DNA of 23,467 bases from Leptospira chreensis (GTDB lineage: Bacteria > Spirochaetota > Leptospiria > Leptospirales > Leptospiraceae). The stretch spans positions 1 to 23,467 of the forward strand of contig NZ_JAFFPS010000032.1 in assembly GCF_016919165.1 (NCBI RefSeq). Direction: 5' to 3'. The notes beneath the pieces were generated by a model, which saw only the letters and a program-made list of their open reading frames with translations, was not told the DNA's origin and did no database searches. Numbering within the stretch: the stretch's first letter is position 1; every line of letters starts with the position of its first letter. Positions 21,656-23,467 of the stretch are shown here, piece by piece. The position numbers were made by a program, and so were the translations under genes.

Positions 21656-23467
21656 ATGCCTTCGATTCCAAAACAAATTTCAGAATACATCCGTATGGGG
21701 TTAACCCAAGAACAAGTTAGGAAAAACCGGGCCCAGTATGGGGCCAATGAAATCTCCTCCTCACAAAAAAAAGGAATCTTCCAAATGTTGTTTGGTGTGG
21801 TGACGGAGCCGATGATTTTGCTTCTCATTTCCATAAGCATCGTGTATTTACTTTTGGGAGATCGTGGAGAAGCAGTTTTGTTGTTATTCTCCGTTCTTGG
21901 AATCATTACAATTACTTTCATCCAAGAGAAAAAAACAGAAACAGCAATCTCGGCCCTTCGTTCATTAGCAAGCCCCAGGACCAACGTGATTCGGGACAAA
22001 CAAATCATTCGCATCGAAGGAAAGGATGTGGTTTATGATGATTTACTCATTTTGAATGAAGGTGATCGAGTACCTGCCGATTCAGAACTCATTTCGGATC
22101 GGATGTTTTCTTGTGATGAATCTCTATTAACGGGAGAGTCGGTTCCTGTTTCCAAGTCACATACAAATCAAATTTATTGCGGTTCGTTAGTTGTTAGTGG
22201 AGAGGGGGTTTGTCGTGTGACAGCCGTCGGAAATCAAACAGAAATTGGAAAGATTGGTCGAAAAATTGCGGATGAAGCTGTGGGTAGAACCTTACTCGAA
22301 GTAGAGGTGGCAAGGCTTGTGCGTAATTTGTTTATTGTGGCCTCTTCTTTGTGTGTGGTGCTTGCTCTTTACTTTGGAATTGTGAAAAGCCAGTGGTTGC
22401 AGGGTTTACTCTCGGGTCTAACACTTGCCATTGGGCTTATGCCAGAGGAACTTCCTCTGGTGATGACAATCTTCTTTGCCTTAGGTGCTTTTCGATTGAG
22501 TACTAAAAATGTTTTAGTCAGACGATCCTCCATCATAGAAACATTAGGTGCTGCCACTGTATTATGTTCTGATAAAACAGGAACCATCACCCAAAATAAA
22601 ATGAAAGTAGGGATTGTGGTCACTCCATCGGAAACAGTTTCACTGGTTCCCGATTTAATTCTATCGAAAGAAACAAAAGGTTTGCTTCAGATTGCTTACT
22701 GTGCTTCCAAACATCCTAGCTTTGATCCTATGGACATTGCCATCTCTGATTGTTTGGTTTTATACGATCAAGTCGAGGATGCAGCTCTGGTTTCTGTTCG
22801 AGATTTTCCTTTGACTCCTGACCATTTAACTATGGTTCGTGTTTTGAAAGAAGGGGATGTTTATGTAAGTTATGCAAAAGGATCTCCAGAAGCAGTTTTT
22901 GATTTGTGTGAATTTAAATCTTCTAAGTTGGATTTTTGGATATCAAAAACCAATGAATTGGCAAAACAAGGATACCGAGTTCTCGGTGTTGCCAAATCCC
23001 ACTCACAGACAAATGAAATCCCAGAAGAAAGAAAAGATATCACTTATGATTTTTATGGGCTTTTGGCATTTTTAGATCCAATCAGAGAGATTGTTCCCTT
23101 GGCTGTACAAACAGCTTACGATTCTGGGATTCGCGTGATTATGATCACGGGTGATTATCCAGAGACAGCAAAAAACATTGCCGATCAAATTGGCTTAAAA
23201 GATTCCCATTTAGTTTATACAGGAAAAGAATTGGCAAGTCTCAGTGAAGAGGAAATACAATCAGTCATTCGTAAGTGTAATATTTTTTCCAGAGTCAGTC
23301 CGGAAGATAAATGGCGGATTGTTCGGATGTTAAAAGCCGATGGTGAAATTGTGGCGATGACGGGTGATGGGGTAAATGATGCTCCGGCCCTACGAACGGC
23401 AAACATTGGTGTGGCTATGGGAGAAAGAGGGACAGATGTTGCTCGGGAAGCAGCCGACATTGTTTTG
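21656..23467 (+). CDS. Cation-transporting P-type ATPase (P2-like), C-terminus cut by window edge
   Basis: The frame runs open to the right edge (604 codons). In order it has an N-terminal GLTQEQVRKNRAQYGANEIS segment, M1-M2, the actuator loop with LTGESVP (Thr159-Ser162), M3, M4 with PEELP (263-267), phosphorylation motif DKTGT at Asp306, a nucleotide-binding domain, and the hinge GDGVNDAPAL from Gly570. The remaining membrane helices that complete the ion site lie beyond the window. The family resembles calcium or manganese pumps. PEELP differs from PEGLP of SERCA/PMR1, so the ion is uncertain. An in-frame ATG at 21608 would add 16 residues; neither start has a good ribosome site. Confidence 0.92.
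   Translation, partial: MPSIPKQISEYIRMGLTQEQVRKNRAQYGANEISSSQKKGIFQMLFGVVTEPMILLLISISIVYLLLGDRGEAVLLLFSVLGIITITFIQEKKTETAISALRSLASPRTNVIRDKQIIRIEGKDVVYDDLLILNEGDRVPADSELISDRMFSCDESLLTGESVPVSKSHTNQIYCGSLVVSGEGVCRVTAVGNQTEIGKIGRKIADEAVGRTLLEVEVARLVRNLFIVASSLCVVLALYFGIVKSQWLQGLLSGLTLAIGLMPEELPLVMTIFFALGAFRLSTKNVLVRRSSIIETLGAATVLCSDKTGTITQNKMKVGIVVTPSETVSLVPDLILSKETKGLLQIAYCASKHPSFDPMDIAISDCLVLYDQVEDAALVSVRDFPLTPDHLTMVRVLKEGDVYVSYAKGSPEAVFDLCEFKSSKLDFWISKTNELAKQGYRVLGVAKSHSQTNEIPEERKDITYDFYGLLAFLDPIREIVPLAVQTAYDSGIRVIMITGDYPETAKNIADQIGLKDSHLVYTGKELASLSEEEIQSVIRKCNIFSRVSPEDKWRIVRMLKADGEIVAMTGDGVNDAPALRTANIGVAMGERGTDVAREAADIVL

Noticed and set aside
21445..22014. Minus-strand 189-codon frame across the secernin/ATPase divergent gap
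   Set aside because: It is antisense to the ATPase N-terminus and out of frame with secernin; both neighbours have clear family motifs, and this frame has none.
1..23467. Search for CRISPR arrays, tRNA/rRNA genes, IS ends, phage or toxin-antitoxin genes
   Set aside because: No regularly spaced repeats, cloverleaf sequences, transposase motifs or target-site duplications were seen on either strand.

Overview
The window reads as chromosome of a Leptospira-type spirochaete. The evidence is low-to-moderate GC, a perR / ankyrin / haem-catalase divergent locus arranged as in Leptospira, a PerR with no cysteines, a spirochaetal lipobox, and several non-ATG or Shine-Dalgarno-poor starts. No IS element, tRNA, rRNA, CRISPR array or phage gene was seen. 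The species, and whether it is a saprophyte or a pathogen, cannot be settled from the sequence.

Region 1 (1-7126). A DUF1415 gene leaves the left edge on the minus strand. Divergent from it is a complete six-gene ebo cluster, eboA-B-C-D-E-F, with gaps from a 1-base overlap to 9 bases. Its products are an EboA-domain protein, a TatD-like metallohydrolase, a UbiA-like membrane prenyltransferase, a dehydroquinate-synthase-like enzyme, a TIM-barrel EboE and an alkaline-phosphatase-superfamily EboF. In other bacteria and in some algal plastids this cluster is tied to making or moving a small metabolite, probably across the inner membrane. No dedicated biosynthetic partner genes are visible here.

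Region 2 (7127-10868). A two-domain cyclic-nucleotide-binding regulator, possibly translated from a leaderless mRNA, follows eboF. It is followed by a DoxX-like membrane protein, a small winged-helix regulator, a minus-strand ketopantoate-reductase-like gene and a small lipoprotein with a clear promoter and operator-like palindrome. Hidden on the minus strand between the cyclic-nucleotide regulator and DoxX is a protein-like 59-codon frame. It becomes a complete 61-codon gene if one A is removed from an A6 run.

Region 3 (10869-13451). This is a peroxide-stress locus: perR (minus) against ank-katA (plus). The shared control region holds two PerR-box-like palindromes, one inside a 43-bp near-perfect palindrome. 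katA ends in a strong intrinsic terminator.

Region 4 (13489-20275). A Trp-rich upstream ORF overlaps the start of a 7TM SpoIIE-type phosphatase gene, which overlaps a membrane histidine kinase gene. Downstream are a flavin/NAD(P) oxidoreductase fused to a membrane polyferredoxin, and a glycerate 2-kinase. These genes probably form one transcriptional block.

Region 5 (20240-23467). A secernin-like Ntn hydrolase on the minus strand overlaps the glycerate kinase tail-to-tail. Divergent from it is a PEELP-type cation P-type ATPase that is cut by the right edge.
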